This document shows positions 17,784 through 27,109 of a DNA stretch of 64,000 bases, piece by piece; positions within the stretch are counted from its first letter, which is position 1, and every line of letters begins with the position of its first letter. The stretch comes from Paenibacillus sp. FSL R7-0273. Lineage in GTDB: Bacteria; Bacillota; Bacilli; Paenibacillales; Paenibacillaceae. Location: NCBI RefSeq assembly GCF_000758625.1, contig NZ_CP009283.1, positions 4,661,501 to 4,725,500 of the forward strand, in the 5' to 3' direction. Made by a program: the position numbers and the translations under genes. The notes beneath the pieces were generated by a model, which saw only the letters and a list, made by a program, of their open reading frames with translations, searched no databases and had not been told where the DNA came from.

Positions 17784-19043
17784 CTAGAAGTCCGAAGGCT
17801 CAGCCGTGGCAGGGATTGTGATCATGAAGGTGGTTCCGTTTCCCTTTTCACTCTCAACCTCAATAACTCCCCTGACCTTATCCACTGTGCTGTAGACCAT
17901 GAGCATTCCAAGTCCCGTTCCTTCCTCTTTGGTGGAATAGTATGGCTTGCCGAGACGTGAAATCTCCTCCTTGCTCATACCGACCCCGGTGTCGCGGATG
18001 CTGATTACGATGTTTTGCCTCTTTTCCGAGATGTCTATCGTCAGTGTGCCGCATTCATCCTCTTTCATCGCTTCTATTCCGTTCTTGTAGAGGTTAATCA
18101 GGCACTGCTGGATCTGGTTTTTGTCATAGCTGGTGTTCAGCGTATTACTGAAATGGAATTCGACGGTTACCCTATGAATGGTGGCAAAGGGCATGATGAT
18201 ATTCTTGGTATACTCCGCTTCAGTCCGCAGGTTGGAAAACACCATATTACCGGATTGCGGCTTGGCAAAAGAAAGAAAGTCACTTACGATCTTCTCCGCC
18301 CGGTTCAGCTCCTGCAGCGACAGCTCGACGTATTCCTTTTCCTCAGGTGTAATATTCCCGGACTTGTTCAGCAGCTGTAAAAAACCGCTCGTTACCGTCA
18401 GCGGATTCCTGATTTCATGGGACACGCTGGCCGCCAGCTCACTGATGACATTCAGGCGCTCTGACTGGTTAATGCGGTCACGGTTCTTGATATTGGTAAT
18501 GATCTGTTCAATCAGAATCATGATAATGCTCATAACACCGACATGGGTCGTCAGCGCATAGAAGGTCAGAATCCAGAACTGCCTGTCCAGCGTCCCCTTC
18601 ATTACACCAAGCGTAACCAGATAGATGCCCATTGTAAGGGCAGCAATGAAGGTAGCACTAAAGATCCGGCGGTTGGCGCTCTGTCTGATAAACCATTTAC
18701 TTAAGTAAGGCACAATCAGCAGCACCGTTGTAGAGAACAGGAAGGACGGAAGAATGCCGGCCCCGCCAATGTACAACCGGTATACATTTAGGATCAGATA
18801 AAGCGGAAGGACATGCACGTAACCGCCGAATAACCCCACAAGAATGAACGGAACATAGCGCAGATCGTAAATAAAGCCCATCTCCAGCCTGATCGGCTTG
18901 GCTATGCACAGAATCATCGTAACGGCAGACATGAATACCAGAATTTTGTTATTGTAGCGGTTTGCTCTATTTTCAAAGAAAATAACAACAATCAGCACCG
19001 GAAATAAGATAAATAAAAAGTTAAGCAACAGGGTTTCAAGCAA
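17784..19043 (-). CDS. KinB-like sensor histidine kinase with five-helix membrane domain
   Basis: This is a 419-residue kinase. Five or six transmembrane helices (about residues 5-190) of the 5TM/LytS-YhcK type are followed directly by a HisKA domain with AASVSHEIRNPLT (phospho-His) and an ATPase domain with NLYKNGIEAM, DTGVGMS and GTGLGMLM. The architecture and sequence resemble Bacillus KinB, which feeds the sporulation phosphorelay. No response regulator lies beside it, as expected for a phosphorelay kinase. The start is a TTG at 19043 with AGGAAG upstream. The signal is unknown. Confidence 0.85.
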   Translation of the reverse strand: MLETLLLNFLFILFPVLIVVIFFENRANRYNNKILVFMSAVTMILCIAKPIRLEMGFIYDLRYVPFILVGLFGGYVHVLPLYLILNVYRLYIGGAGILPSFLFSTTVLLIVPYLSKWFIRQSANRRIFSATFIAALTMGIYLVTLGVMKGTLDRQFWILTFYALTTHVGVMSIIMILIEQIITNIKNRDRINQSERLNVISELAASVSHEIRNPLTVTSGFLQLLNKSGNITPEEKEYVELSLQELNRAEKIVSDFLSFAKPQSGNMVFSNLRTEAEYTKNIIMPFATIHRVTVEFHFSNTLNTSYDKNQIQQCLINLYKNGIEAMKEDECGTLTIDISEKRQNIVISIRDTGVGMSKEEISRLGKPYYSTKEEGTGLGMLMVYSTVDKVRGVIEVESEKGNGTTFMITIPATAEPSDF

Positions 19044-19351
19044 AGATTTAACTTCCTCTCAGATGTGGTAAAACTATCAATCCCTCTATTATATGAAAGT
19101 TCCGGATATTTCCCTAGAGTAATTGCTGGAAATTTATAGCCTACAGTTAAAAATTGTGTTAATTCATTGGCTGATAGACTGGACCATGTAGGGCTTTTAA
19201 GAGGGGATTGCATTAAAAGGAACGGGGGAGACGGTTGAATGTTTAGGCGGAGTTTCACTGCTTTTGCCGGTACAAATAACAGGGCGGCAGGTCCACTAAG
19301 CCTCTAAGGGACCTGCCGCCTTAATCTTTTTAAATTGTGGGCACTTATAGA
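19044..19351. other. Intergenic region with a terminator
   Basis: No gene is seen. It holds the upstream region of the KinB-like kinase and the terminator of the pectate lyase gene. Confidence 0.5.
19283..19320. terminator. Hairpin terminator downstream of the pectate lyase gene
   Basis: GGCGGCAGGTCC pairs perfectly with GGACCTGCCGCC around a 14-base loop. It lies 30 bases beyond the lyase stop. Confidence 0.75.
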
Positions 19352-20452
19352 TTAATAAGCGGTATTATTATTTTCGGTAACATGCTTGACGCCAATCCAT
19401 TTATCACCGACATCCGAATACAGCGTATTTGTCATTGTGACCGAGCTGGTTGTGCTGTCTGTACGGAAGATGGCTTCACCCATGCCCGCGATATCACAGC
19501 TGTCAATGAAGACCTTGACGTTAAAGGTCGAACCGCCCAATTGCCGGATGAATTTGCCGGCGTCACGTCCGACAAAATTGTATACGTTGAACGTGCTTGC
19601 TGCGTTAATCTGGAACATCTTATCTGAGCCGTTATAGGCAGCGCCACCGTTAAGTGTGACCGTTCCGGATTCTTTGATGGTCAGCGCATCTTCGCCGATG
19701 TCTGTCCAGACGATGTTGGACAGGTAAGCGTTACCATAAGTGTGAATACCATCGGCCGCCGGTGCTCCGAGCACTACGTTCTTCAGTGTGGCTCCGTTCT
19801 CCAGCTTGAATACTGGCTTCTGGCCTTCGGCCTGGCTGCCGTCACCAAGCGATGAACCGGCTATAAAGGTACGTCCCTTGCCGTCATATACCTCTCCGGA
19901 CTTGACCACTATCGTGGAGTTGACCGTTGTTGAGCTTGGTGAGACCTTGACCAGACTCCATTGCTGGTTAGGATTGTCGAGATCGGTCCATTGGCTTATA
20001 TTTGCACCTGCCGCTGTGGAATGAGAATAGACCTCGGCTACCTTTCCGCTGTGCCGATTTTTGAGCTGCACATAGCCCCCGCTGTCTTCCAGCTTCCAGT
20101 GCTGATTATAGCCGTTGATGTTCTGCCACTGTACAATATTGCCGCCATCGGCTGTAGAATATTGATAAACCTCCAGTGCCCGTCCGCTGTGGGCGTTGAT
20201 AATCTGATAATAGCCGCTGCCGACGCTGACAAAGCGCCACAGCTGGTTGTCCCCGCCGAGGTCGTTCCATTGTGAGACATTGGCGCCGTTCTCATGAGCC
20301 CAGTTGATCACTTCCATAGCTTGTCTGCTATTGCGGTTAATAATTTTGTACAGCCCGTTGTTCTCTGCGGAGGCAGCATCGGCTTGCGGAATGTGTCCCA
20401 GAACCAGCACTAGAATAAAAGCAGTTAACAGGGAAATGCCTTTTCTCAACAT
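19352..20452 (-). CDS. Secreted pectate lyase (PL3) with N-terminal ricin-type lectin domain
   Basis: This is a 366-residue exported enzyme. A signal peptide (cleaved near QADAAS) is followed by a ricin-B-type beta-trefoil (about 30-170) with three QxW motifs (NQLWRF, NQHWKL, NQQWSL). The C-terminal PL3 pectate lyase domain includes GIHTYGNAYLSNIVW, DIGEDALTIK, KMFQINAASTFNVYNF and GKFIRQLGG. It would cleave polygalacturonate by beta-elimination, with the lectin as a carbohydrate-binding module. An ATG at 20452 is chosen with AAGGAG nine bases ahead; the longer frame from 20470 would start inside that site. A cre-like sequence lies upstream at about 20480-20494. Confidence 0.88.
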   Translation of the reverse strand: MLRKGISLLTAFILVLVLGHIPQADAASAENNGLYKIINRNSRQAMEVINWAHENGANVSQWNDLGGDNQLWRFVSVGSGYYQIINAHSGRALEVYQYSTADGGNIVQWQNINGYNQHWKLEDSGGYVQLKNRHSGKVAEVYSHSTAAGANISQWTDLDNPNQQWSLVKVSPSSTTVNSTIVVKSGEVYDGKGRTFIAGSSLGDGSQAEGQKPVFKLENGATLKNVVLGAPAADGIHTYGNAYLSNIVWTDIGEDALTIKESGTVTLNGGAAYNGSDKMFQINAASTFNVYNFVGRDAGKFIRQLGGSTFNVKVFIDSCDIAGMGEAIFRTDSTTSSVTMTNTLYSDVGDKWIGVKHVTENNNTAY

Positions 20453-20479
20453 CACATAACACTCCTTCAATAGGATTTA

Positions 20480-20494
20480 GTTAAGCGCTTTCTT
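20480..20494. promoter_or_regulatory. cre-like/LacI-type half-symmetric site
   Basis: AAGCGCTTTC at 20483-20492 resembles the core of catabolite-responsive elements (AARCG and WWWC halves), though the outer TG and CA are not conserved. It lies 28-42 bases upstream of the pectate lyase start, where catabolite repression would make sense. Confidence 0.3.
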
Positions 20495-20767
20495 GCGATG
20501 AGCCAAAACAGAGAAGCTGGAATCCATCCACCCCCTTAACCATTAATTTCCATAATTATAGCAAGAAAAAATTTAGATTATAATGAAAATATTGAATGTT
20601 TTGTGAAATGAAATAAAAAAGATTATATAAACTGCAGCGAACTGCAATGCAGGTGATAGCCCATGGTTTGCAAAGGATTTGCACTTTTTATTTTTTTTGG
20701 ACAAATGCAGCAGTGTTTACATATCCACCTTGAAAAACGGTTGTTTATTTTAAGATAATATAAAATA

Positions 20768-20796
20768 TTGACCCATTTCTTCCGCGCAGCTAAGAT
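20768..20796 (+). promoter_or_regulatory. Sigma-A type promoter of the LytTR-DUF3021 pair
   Basis: TTGACC (20768-20773) and TAAGAT (20791-20796) are separated by 17 bases, 46 bases ahead of the LytTR start. Confidence 0.6.
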
Positions 20797-20841
20797 GTAC
20801 ATAAATCTTGAATCTGTAATCTTATTAAAGCAGGTGTTGAC

Positions 20842-21279
20842 ATGAAAATCTCGATCGAACAGATTGCCAGAGAACAGGAAGAAGAAATTATAATCCGCTG
20901 CCATGAGGAGGATGATGAAATACAAGGCATTGTACATAGGCTGCAGACAGACAGTCTCGTGCTGCTTGGTTACCAGAATGAACGGGTCCACCGGATCAGG
21001 CTTAGGGATATTTATTATTTTGAGGCTGTAGACGGAAAGGTGTTCATTTACTGCAGGAGCAGCGTGTACGAGGTCAAGCAAAAGCTCTATGAGCTGGAGG
21101 CCTTGTGCAGCAGGCTGAGCTGCTTTCGCGCATCCAAATCTACCGTACTGAACATCGCCAAAATTGACATGGTTCGTCCGACCATCAGCGGCCGGTTCGA
21201 AGCAGTGCTGGATAACGGGGAACGAGTGGTGATCTCCAGACAATACGTGCCTGTACTCAAAAATATGCTGGGATTATAG
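20842..21279 (+). CDS. LytTR-family DNA-binding transcriptional regulator
   Basis: This is a 145-residue protein. The C-terminal 95 residues form a LytTR domain, with the typical block IRLRDIYYFEAVDGKVFIY followed by FRASKSTVLNIAKI and the closing VVISRQYVPVLKNMLGL. There is no receiver domain, so it is not a classical response regulator. In Firmicutes such stand-alone LytTR proteins are usually encoded with a DUF3021 membrane protein, as here (11 bases downstream). The pair is generally thought to work as regulator plus membrane-bound inhibitor. Target genes cannot be read from the sequence. Confidence 0.88.
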   Translation: MKISIEQIAREQEEEIIIRCHEEDDEIQGIVHRLQTDSLVLLGYQNERVHRIRLRDIYYFEAVDGKVFIYCRSSVYEVKQKLYELEALCSRLSCFRASKSTVLNIAKIDMVRPTISGRFEAVLDNGERVVISRQYVPVLKNMLGL

Positions 21280-21290
21280 GGGGAAAAAGC

Positions 21291-21728
21291 ATGAAGCCGG
21301 CACAAATGATAAAAGGGCTGCTAACCGACTTTTTAATGATTTTTGCAACTGTTATTATCATCATCACGATTCTAAGATCGCTCTTTGACCCTGACGAGGC
21401 CTTTGAGCTGACAACCGTTTATATCATAATGGGCTTTTGCCTGGTAAGCACATTAATCGGAATTATCCTCTATACGCCTGAAGGGGTAAGCGAGCGGAAT
21501 ATGCGGATCAGGGTTATCATCCACTTTGCCGCTCTGGAGGTGATTCTGGTCTCCCTGGCGCTCGTGACCGGGATGTCAAAAGGGGTTGTACCCACAGCCA
21601 TTATGGCTGTGCAGATTGCCGTAGTCTATGCTATCATCCGGCTGTTATCCTGGCAGCAGGATAAAAAAGAAGCGGAGCAGATTAACGAAAAACTCCAGCA
21701 GCTGAGGACGGATAGACGGCAGGATTAA
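21291..21728 (+). CDS. DUF3021 membrane protein, partner of LytTR regulator
   Basis: This is a 145-residue protein with four hydrophobic helices (about 12-28, 40-60, 72-92, 98-118) and a short charged cytosolic tail rich in Lys, Glu and Gln. This is the standard DUF3021 layout. ATG 21291 follows GGGGGA. It is co-transcribed with the LytTR gene. The inferred role is control of that regulator at the membrane. Confidence 0.85.
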   Translation: MKPAQMIKGLLTDFLMIFATVIIIITILRSLFDPDEAFELTTVYIIMGFCLVSTLIGIILYTPEGVSERNMRIRVIIHFAALEVILVSLALVTGMSKGVVPTAIMAVQIAVVYAIIRLLSWQQDKKEAEQINEKLQQLRTDRRQD

Positions 21729-21860
21729 ACACCTATTCAACTTATTTTTACAGCTTATTGGCCTGTAGCTACAGCTTATTGAATTTCTATATACTTCCTT
21801 CCGGCGGTTTCATAAGATGAAGCCAGCATTATGATAAACACCGGAAGGGGACAACCAAAG

Positions 21861-23171
21861 ATGGAATTTGTATTATTCACAGCTGCGCTTATTGTTGAGA
21901 TTGCTATGGCTGTATATTGCATGGTAACGAAGCAGAAGCACAGGAAATTAAAGAGCCTAGTCAGAATTGCTGAATTTATCGTATTGGCAACACTAATTCT
22001 GCTCCCTGTCATTGAATGGAGCTTTTATTGGATTGTATGTACAGGCCTGCTGTTCCTTTTAGCGGTGAGAGGTGTATTTTCGCTTATCCGGCAGTCCAAA
22101 GCAGATCTGCGTGTATTCAAACGCTCTACCACTCTGGTAAAAGCAATCCTGCTGCTCATTATGCTGACATTGGCTTTTACACCTGTTCTGCTTTTTCCGC
22201 AGTATCGGTTGCCGGAGGTAACCGGTGACTATCCTGTCGCAACAGCTGTGTACACCTACACTGACAAGAGCCGGATAGAGCAATTTACGGATACAGGTGA
22301 GCACAGACAGGTAAATGTGGAGTTCTGGTACCCGGAGCAGGCTGAAGGTAATTATCCGCTGCTGGTATTTTCCCATGGGGCATACGGAATCAGGTATAGC
22401 AACACCTCAACCTTTACAGAGCTTGCCAGTCACGGCTATGTTGTCGCTTCAATCGACCACCCTTATCATTCCTTTTATACAGAATCCGAGGATGGGAAGC
22501 TGACAATGATTAGCCCGGATTATTTTCAGGAAGTCAATGATACTAACAAGGCTGGGGTGTACACGGCTCAGGAGCTTGACGGAATCATTCAAAAATGGAT
22601 GAAGCTTCGCACGGGCGACATGGGTTTGGTCATTGATACAGTGGTGGAGATGGCCGCAAAGGACGACAGCCCTGCTGTCTATCAGCTTGTTGATCCGGCC
22701 AAAATCGGGGTATTCGGCCACTCGATGGGCGGCGCAGCCAGTGTCTGGCTCGGGCGTGAGCGCGATGACATCGGTGCCGTTGTCAATCTGGACGGCCCGC
22801 TGTTCAGCGAGCTTATTTATGACCGGGCATCGGACAATTTTGCTGCAGCTAATAAAGCCTATACTACTCCGCTGCTTAACGTTTACTCCGACGATGTCTG
22901 GAAGCAGCTTGACTATGTCACTGTGTATGCCGGCAACAAAACGGCTGAACAAACTTTCGCCGAGGTTTACTCCGTGCATTTTCAGGGAGCCAATCACATG
23001 AGCCTGACCGATCTTCCGCTGTTCTCCCCTATTCTGGCTAATATGATGCCTGTTGGAAAATCGGTCATTGATAAATACTACTGCATCGAGAACATGAATC
23101 AGCTGGTGCTGCAGTTTTATGATTATACGCTGAAGGGGATTGGCGGGTTTACGCCGAAGGAGACGTACTGA
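21861..23171 (+). CDS. Membrane-anchored alpha/beta hydrolase (PAF-acetylhydrolase-like)
   Basis: This is a 436-residue protein. About 110 N-terminal residues contain four transmembrane helices, followed by an extracellular-side alpha/beta hydrolase domain. The oxyanion segment is LVFSHGAYGIRYSN, the nucleophile elbow is IGVFGHSMGGAAS, and the histidine lies in QGANHMSLTDL; ASIDHPYHSFY also matches platelet-activating-factor acetylhydrolase-like and dienelactone-like proteins. The ATG at 21861 has AAGGGG upstream; an in-frame ATG at 21831 has no site. The natural substrate is unknown, probably a lipid or ester. Confidence 0.8.
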   Translation: MEFVLFTAALIVEIAMAVYCMVTKQKHRKLKSLVRIAEFIVLATLILLPVIEWSFYWIVCTGLLFLLAVRGVFSLIRQSKADLRVFKRSTTLVKAILLLIMLTLAFTPVLLFPQYRLPEVTGDYPVATAVYTYTDKSRIEQFTDTGEHRQVNVEFWYPEQAEGNYPLLVFSHGAYGIRYSNTSTFTELASHGYVVASIDHPYHSFYTESEDGKLTMISPDYFQEVNDTNKAGVYTAQELDGIIQKWMKLRTGDMGLVIDTVVEMAAKDDSPAVYQLVDPAKIGVFGHSMGGAASVWLGRERDDIGAVVNLDGPLFSELIYDRASDNFAAANKAYTTPLLNVYSDDVWKQLDYVTVYAGNKTAEQTFAEVYSVHFQGANHMSLTDLPLFSPILANMMPVGKSVIDKYYCIENMNQLVLQFYDYTLKGIGGFTPKETY

Positions 23172-23217
23172 ATGGTGTAGGAGCAGCCCTCTCTGGATGG
23201 AAATATTGCTTCCTCAG

Positions 23218-23616
23218 TTACAGGCTGTACTGCACAACAAGCTCTCTCATATAAGGAGTTAGTTCGAATCCTTCATAATAATCTTCATCTATTAATGCCC
23301 AGTAACGGATGAGATCCCGGAACATATCGAGGTCGCTGATCAAGCAGTCTCTGATTCTGCACCAAAGTCCCGGTGTAACTCCTGTCATATTAAGAGCATC
23401 ATCAAATGAAGAAAGAATAAGATTCATTAAGGCAAACTTTTCATCCTTGTTAAGAGTACTTTTCTCATAGTAGGTGATAAATTCAGCAATTCTAGTGTGG
23501 TCTGAAATTTCAAGCTGCCAATCTTGAGAACGTTCATCTAATATGGGAAGATTAAGTTTTTCAGTGAGGGTAGCGATTGCTTCTTTGGTAACAAAATACT
23601 GTATGGGGTTGTTCAT
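23218..23616 (-). CDS. Unknown small acidic protein paired with DUF3885-like gene
   Basis: This is a 132-residue, mostly alpha-helical, acidic and cytosolic protein without cysteine-rich or catalytic motifs that I recognise. The centre reads like a small helical domain (EKFALMNLILSSFDDAL). ATG 23616 is chosen because AGGAGGG lies just upstream; the frame extends to 23643, overlapping the previous stop. It is the second gene of a two-gene unit with the DUF3885-like protein. Its size and acidity would suit an immunity or partner protein, but this is a guess from context only. Confidence 0.6.
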   Translation of the reverse strand: MNNPIQYFVTKEAIATLTEKLNLPILDERSQDWQLEISDHTRIAEFITYYEKSTLNKDEKFALMNLILSSFDDALNMTGVTPGLWCRIRDCLISDLDMFRDLIRYWALIDEDYYEGFELTPYMRELVVQYSL

Positions 23617-23639
23617 TGTAAGTCCCTCCTGTTTAGGAA

Positions 23640-24545
23640 TCAATCTGTTCTACCATAGCTCCAACCGGTATAAGCCCCATATTTCTTACCGTACATGCTC
23701 ATGAGATGGCTCTGATAATCAATTTGCGCTAATGCTTCCGTCTTGACAGCTGTAAAAGTGACCCGGTTATCTGTTTCGAAAACCCGCTCAATCTCAAACG
23801 ATGTGAACGCAAGCTCCCTTGCAAAATGATCGGCGTTCACGGAGGGAATCTCGAAATGATGTGCTATACGACAAGTATTGATTCGTCTGAGATTGATGCC
23901 GGATTCAACGACCTTCTTGTTATTACTCTTCCTGCGGGCTTTTTGTTCTTCGTCCGTTTCGATGATACCGGCGAGACCCTCACCGAAAAGATTGTCAATT
24001 TGGTAACGGTTATAGTCCAGAATCCATTTCCGGTGTTCATGATAAAGAGGCAATAGAACGTCTTTATCGGAACTGTAAACATCACAGCCGCGATCATCAT
24101 ACATATGAAACAAAACTCCTTTTGTTTTGTTGTACAGGTAAATTTGGCCGCCTGCTTCCGGTTTACGTCTGAAATCTAAATTTTCAATGGACTCCAGTAC
24201 ATACGGTATCCGGATTTCTTTGGCTTTAATTTCAGCCTTCCATTCAAAAGTGTAGAGATCTTCTTGTGATTCGTCGAATTCATATGGCAGCACACATGAG
24301 CTTACCTGCTTTAACCGGGTTTTGAAAAAGCGCTTTAATCGTACAATACTGACACGTTTTTCATTTCTGCTATAACTGGTACGATGTAAAAAAACTACAT
24401 GATCCTCAGGATCAAAAATGGAACGGCAAATCGTATTTGCGCGATGCAGACCTTCCCTGCGGTAGGCCTCATCCATTAAGCTTCCCAAACCCAGTTCAAA
24501 ACGTATGTATAGCGCATAGGCTGTCAATTCTTTTACAATACTCAC
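23640..24545 (-). CDS. DUF3885-like domain protein
   Basis: This is a 301-residue cytosolic protein. The central segment LFHMYDDRGCDVYSSDKDVLLPLYHEHRKWILDYNR matches my memory of DUF3885, a short domain with a YDDRG motif and a WILDYDR-like end. A basic stretch follows (QKARRKSNNKK). The remainder is not recognised. A GTG start at 24545 has AAAGGGAA upstream. The next gene begins a few bases after its stop, so they are co-transcribed. Function is unknown; the family is found in diverse Bacillota near contact-dependent or stress genes, but nothing here proves such a role. Confidence 0.6.
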   Translation of the reverse strand: MSIVKELTAYALYIRFELGLGSLMDEAYRREGLHRANTICRSIFDPEDHVVFLHRTSYSRNEKRVSIVRLKRFFKTRLKQVSSCVLPYEFDESQEDLYTFEWKAEIKAKEIRIPYVLESIENLDFRRKPEAGGQIYLYNKTKGVLFHMYDDRGCDVYSSDKDVLLPLYHEHRKWILDYNRYQIDNLFGEGLAGIIETDEEQKARRKSNNKKVVESGINLRRINTCRIAHHFEIPSVNADHFARELAFTSFEIERVFETDNRVTFTAVKTEALAQIDYQSHLMSMYGKKYGAYTGWSYGRTD

Positions 24546-24628
24546 TGCAGATGTTCCCTTTCTTTATATATAATACGAATTCACAAAGGCCCATCCCAGG
24601 ATGGACCTTTCTTGTTTAAATGTTCTTT

Positions 24629-25105
24629 TTACCCCTGATAATCCCTTTTGGATTCCAGCTCGGCCAGTATGTCCTTGTCTTCCGCATTGTCCCGGGTAAC
24701 CTTCTGCACGCCGATTGCACTGTACGAAATCAGCAGAATAACAGCGATGTAGTATCCTTTTACATTTAACTGAAACGGAGCGTTGTACAGGCCGATAAAG
24801 AACATGCCGTAACCGATAACCAGCCCGGCTATCGCCATCCCTGTAAAAGCTGCCGTATTTCTCATCCGGTGCTTAGGATTCTCCAGGCGGATTTCTCTGT
24901 CCTCCGTATTGTCCCGGACGACCTTCTGCATGACGATGCAGCTGATCGTAATCAGCACCATACACAGAATATAATACCCCTTCACATTCAGCTCCCAGTT
25001 GTCGTTGTAGACACCTAGGCAGAATAAGAACAGGCCCGCTGCCAAGGCAAAATAAGAGGCCAAGGTGAAGGCAGTTGTGTTACGCTTGCGGTACGTTTGA
25101 TTCAT
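24629..25105 (-). CDS. YiaA/YiaB-type inner membrane protein (duplicated two-helix domain)
   Basis: This is a 158-residue membrane protein built of two copies of the YiaAB two-helix unit. Residues 10-68 and 82-142 both run RNTxAFT, a helix, GLYN, QLNVKGYYI or ELNVKGYYI, a second helix and QKVxRDNxED. The internal duplication is plain by eye. YiaA and YiaB in enterobacteria are induced under stress, but their role is unknown. ATG 25105 follows GGGGGGAG. It is monocistronic. Confidence 0.85.
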   Translation of the reverse strand: MNQTYRKRNTTAFTLASYFALAAGLFLFCLGVYNDNWELNVKGYYILCMVLITISCIVMQKVVRDNTEDREIRLENPKHRMRNTAAFTGMAIAGLVIGYGMFFIGLYNAPFQLNVKGYYIAVILLISYSAIGVQKVTRDNAEDKDILAELESKRDYQG

Positions 25106-25354
25106 CTGCTGATTTCTCCCCCCACTGCAATATGGAATGCACTATTCCTCCTCCACTATACCGTGAACTACCGGTAAAATTCTACCAAAATTTACTGTTC
25201 TCCCGCTGTATCTCCATTTATCAACCGCATTGTGCATTTTGCCGATGCCGCAGCCGCCATTTTCTATCCGATTGGACATTCTGCGCATATACATCACCCA
25301 GCCCTGATCCTATAGTTAAGACAGGAAGCATGCGCAGAAAGGTGGAGGACAGCT

Positions 25355-27109
25355 ATGGAAGCAGTAAAGGATCACGGCAGCCGGGAGTTTTACGAAGACC
25401 TGCTCCTGTCGATGATAGAGCCCCTGAAGGAACGTTTCAGCCCGGGAAAAGCCAGGCTTCAGCTTGGCGCTGAAACAGCCGGATACGGTAACAGAGTCGC
25501 GGGAATGGAGGGTTTCTCGCGCCTGCTATGGGGACTGGTCCCGTATTGGGCCGGCGGCGGTAAAGATGTCAGCCTGCTGCCGGTTTATCTGGAGGGGCTG
25601 GCGAATGGAACCAATCCAGCTTCTCCCGAGTATTGGGGGGAGCTGCACCATAAAGACCAGCGGATGGTGGAAATGGCCGCTATCGCTTTCGGGCTGCTGA
25701 TGATTCCGGAGAAATTATGGGAGCCATTGGCGGAGCCTAGCCGTAACCATCTGGCAGCATGGCTGGGGCAGATTAATCTATACTCCCTGGCCGATAATAA
25801 CTGGCAGTATTTTAATGTGATCACCAACCTGGCTCTAAAGCATATAGGCATGCCCTACAGCAATGAGCGTTTGGAAGAAGCAATGGCTAAATATGAGTCC
25901 TTCTATTTGGGGAACGGCTGGTATTCCGACGGGCTGCGTCCTCAGAAGGATTACTATATTTCGTTTGCGATTCATTTTTATTGTCTTCTCTACGCCAAGT
26001 TTGTGGGCGCGGAGGATCCGGAAAGATCAGCGCTTTTCAAAGCGAGAGCCAGGGAGTTTGCCGGAACCTTTATCTACTGGTTTGATGATGAAGGCAAAGC
26101 CCTGCCCTTCGGAAGGTCCATGGCCTACCGGTTTGCCCAGGCAGCCTTTTGGAGTGTTAGCGCCATGCTGGAGCTTGATGTTCTGCCAATGGGCGTATTA
26201 AAAGGACTTATAGAGCGGCATATGGAGCAGTGGCTGCGGCAGCCTATTTTTGATAATGGCGGCGTGTTAACAATAGGTTACGCTTACCCCAATCTGAACA
26301 TGTCAGAAGGCTATAATGCCTCCGGCTCCCCATACTGGGCCTTCAAAAGCTTCGCGCTGCTTGCCCTTCCTGCGGACCACAAGTTCTGGACCGTGAAAAG
26401 TGAGCCTCTTCCCAAGCTGGAACAGCGGCTGGCCATCGCCGAGTGTGACATGCTTATCTGCCGCCGCAGCTATGATGTCACCGCGCTTACGGCCGGGCAA
26501 TATCCGGTTCTGCAGCTTACCCACGCAGCGGAAAAATACGCAAAGTTCGCCTATTCCACCCGCTTCGGATTCAGCTGCCCCAGATCGTACAGTCATTTGC
26601 ATGAGGCGGGAACGGACAGCATGCTGGCTTTTTACGTTCACGATATGATTTATGTGAGAAAAGCCTGCCTGGAATATAACGTCACCGGAACAGAGGTGTA
26701 TTCCAGATGGAGCCCGGTGGAAGGCATTGAGGTCGAGACTTGGCTCATTCCAACAGATGAAGGGCATATCCGGCGCCATATGATTACCAGCGAATTGGAG
26801 TGTACCGCTTATGACTGCGGCTTTGCTTATCCCGACCTGCCCGGAGAGACCCGCAGAGAGCTCAGCGGTACCTCCGCTGCTGTCATAGATACCAACGGCA
26901 GAAGCTCAGCAGCATCTGATACCGGCAGACCTATGGTGATCGCCAGCGCACCGAATACCAATCTGATCTTCCCGACTACAGCAATCCCGGCGATCGAATA
27001 CCGGATTCCAAGGGGAAGCATTCGTGTCGAAACCAGGATTGAGGCGGATTTTGCAGATGTCAAAATACAGATAGGACGTGGACATGGCTATGAGATATAC
27101 AATCAGTGA
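25355..27109 (+). CDS. DUF2264 domain protein, carbohydrate metabolism
   Basis: This is a 584-residue cytosolic protein. The N-terminal 350 residues match DUF2264 (GFSRLLWGLVPYWAGG, DNNWQYFNVITNLAL, YLGNGWYSDGLRPQKDYY, GRSMAYRFAQAAFWS), an alpha/alpha-barrel-like fold related to glycosyl hydrolases and lyases. The rest is a beta-rich domain. The ATG at 25355 has GGAGG six bases ahead. Its stop overlaps the downstream GH88 start, so both are made together. DUF2264 proteins commonly sit in clusters for rhamnogalacturonan or uronic-acid polysaccharides. The activity itself is not established. Confidence 0.85.
   Translation: MEAVKDHGSREFYEDLLLSMIEPLKERFSPGKARLQLGAETAGYGNRVAGMEGFSRLLWGLVPYWAGGGKDVSLLPVYLEGLANGTNPASPEYWGELHHKDQRMVEMAAIAFGLLMIPEKLWEPLAEPSRNHLAAWLGQINLYSLADNNWQYFNVITNLALKHIGMPYSNERLEEAMAKYESFYLGNGWYSDGLRPQKDYYISFAIHFYCLLYAKFVGAEDPERSALFKARAREFAGTFIYWFDDEGKALPFGRSMAYRFAQAAFWSVSAMLELDVLPMGVLKGLIERHMEQWLRQPIFDNGGVLTIGYAYPNLNMSEGYNASGSPYWAFKSFALLALPADHKFWTVKSEPLPKLEQRLAIAECDMLICRRSYDVTALTAGQYPVLQLTHAAEKYAKFAYSTRFGFSCPRSYSHLHEAGTDSMLAFYVHDMIYVRKACLEYNVTGTEVYSRWSPVEGIEVETWLIPTDEGHIRRHMITSELECTAYDCGFAYPDLPGETRRELSGTSAAVIDTNGRSSAASDTGRPMVIASAPNTNLIFPTTAIPAIEYRIPRGSIRVETRIEADFADVKIQIGRGHGYEIYNQ

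Larger units (their letters stand above)
20453..20841. other. Divergent intergenic region, AT-rich
   Basis: No gene is seen. The right part holds the promoter of the LytTR gene (20768-20796) and the left part the upstream region of the pectate lyase. The middle contains A- and T-tracts (for example T8 near 20690) but no clear element. Confidence 0.5.
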
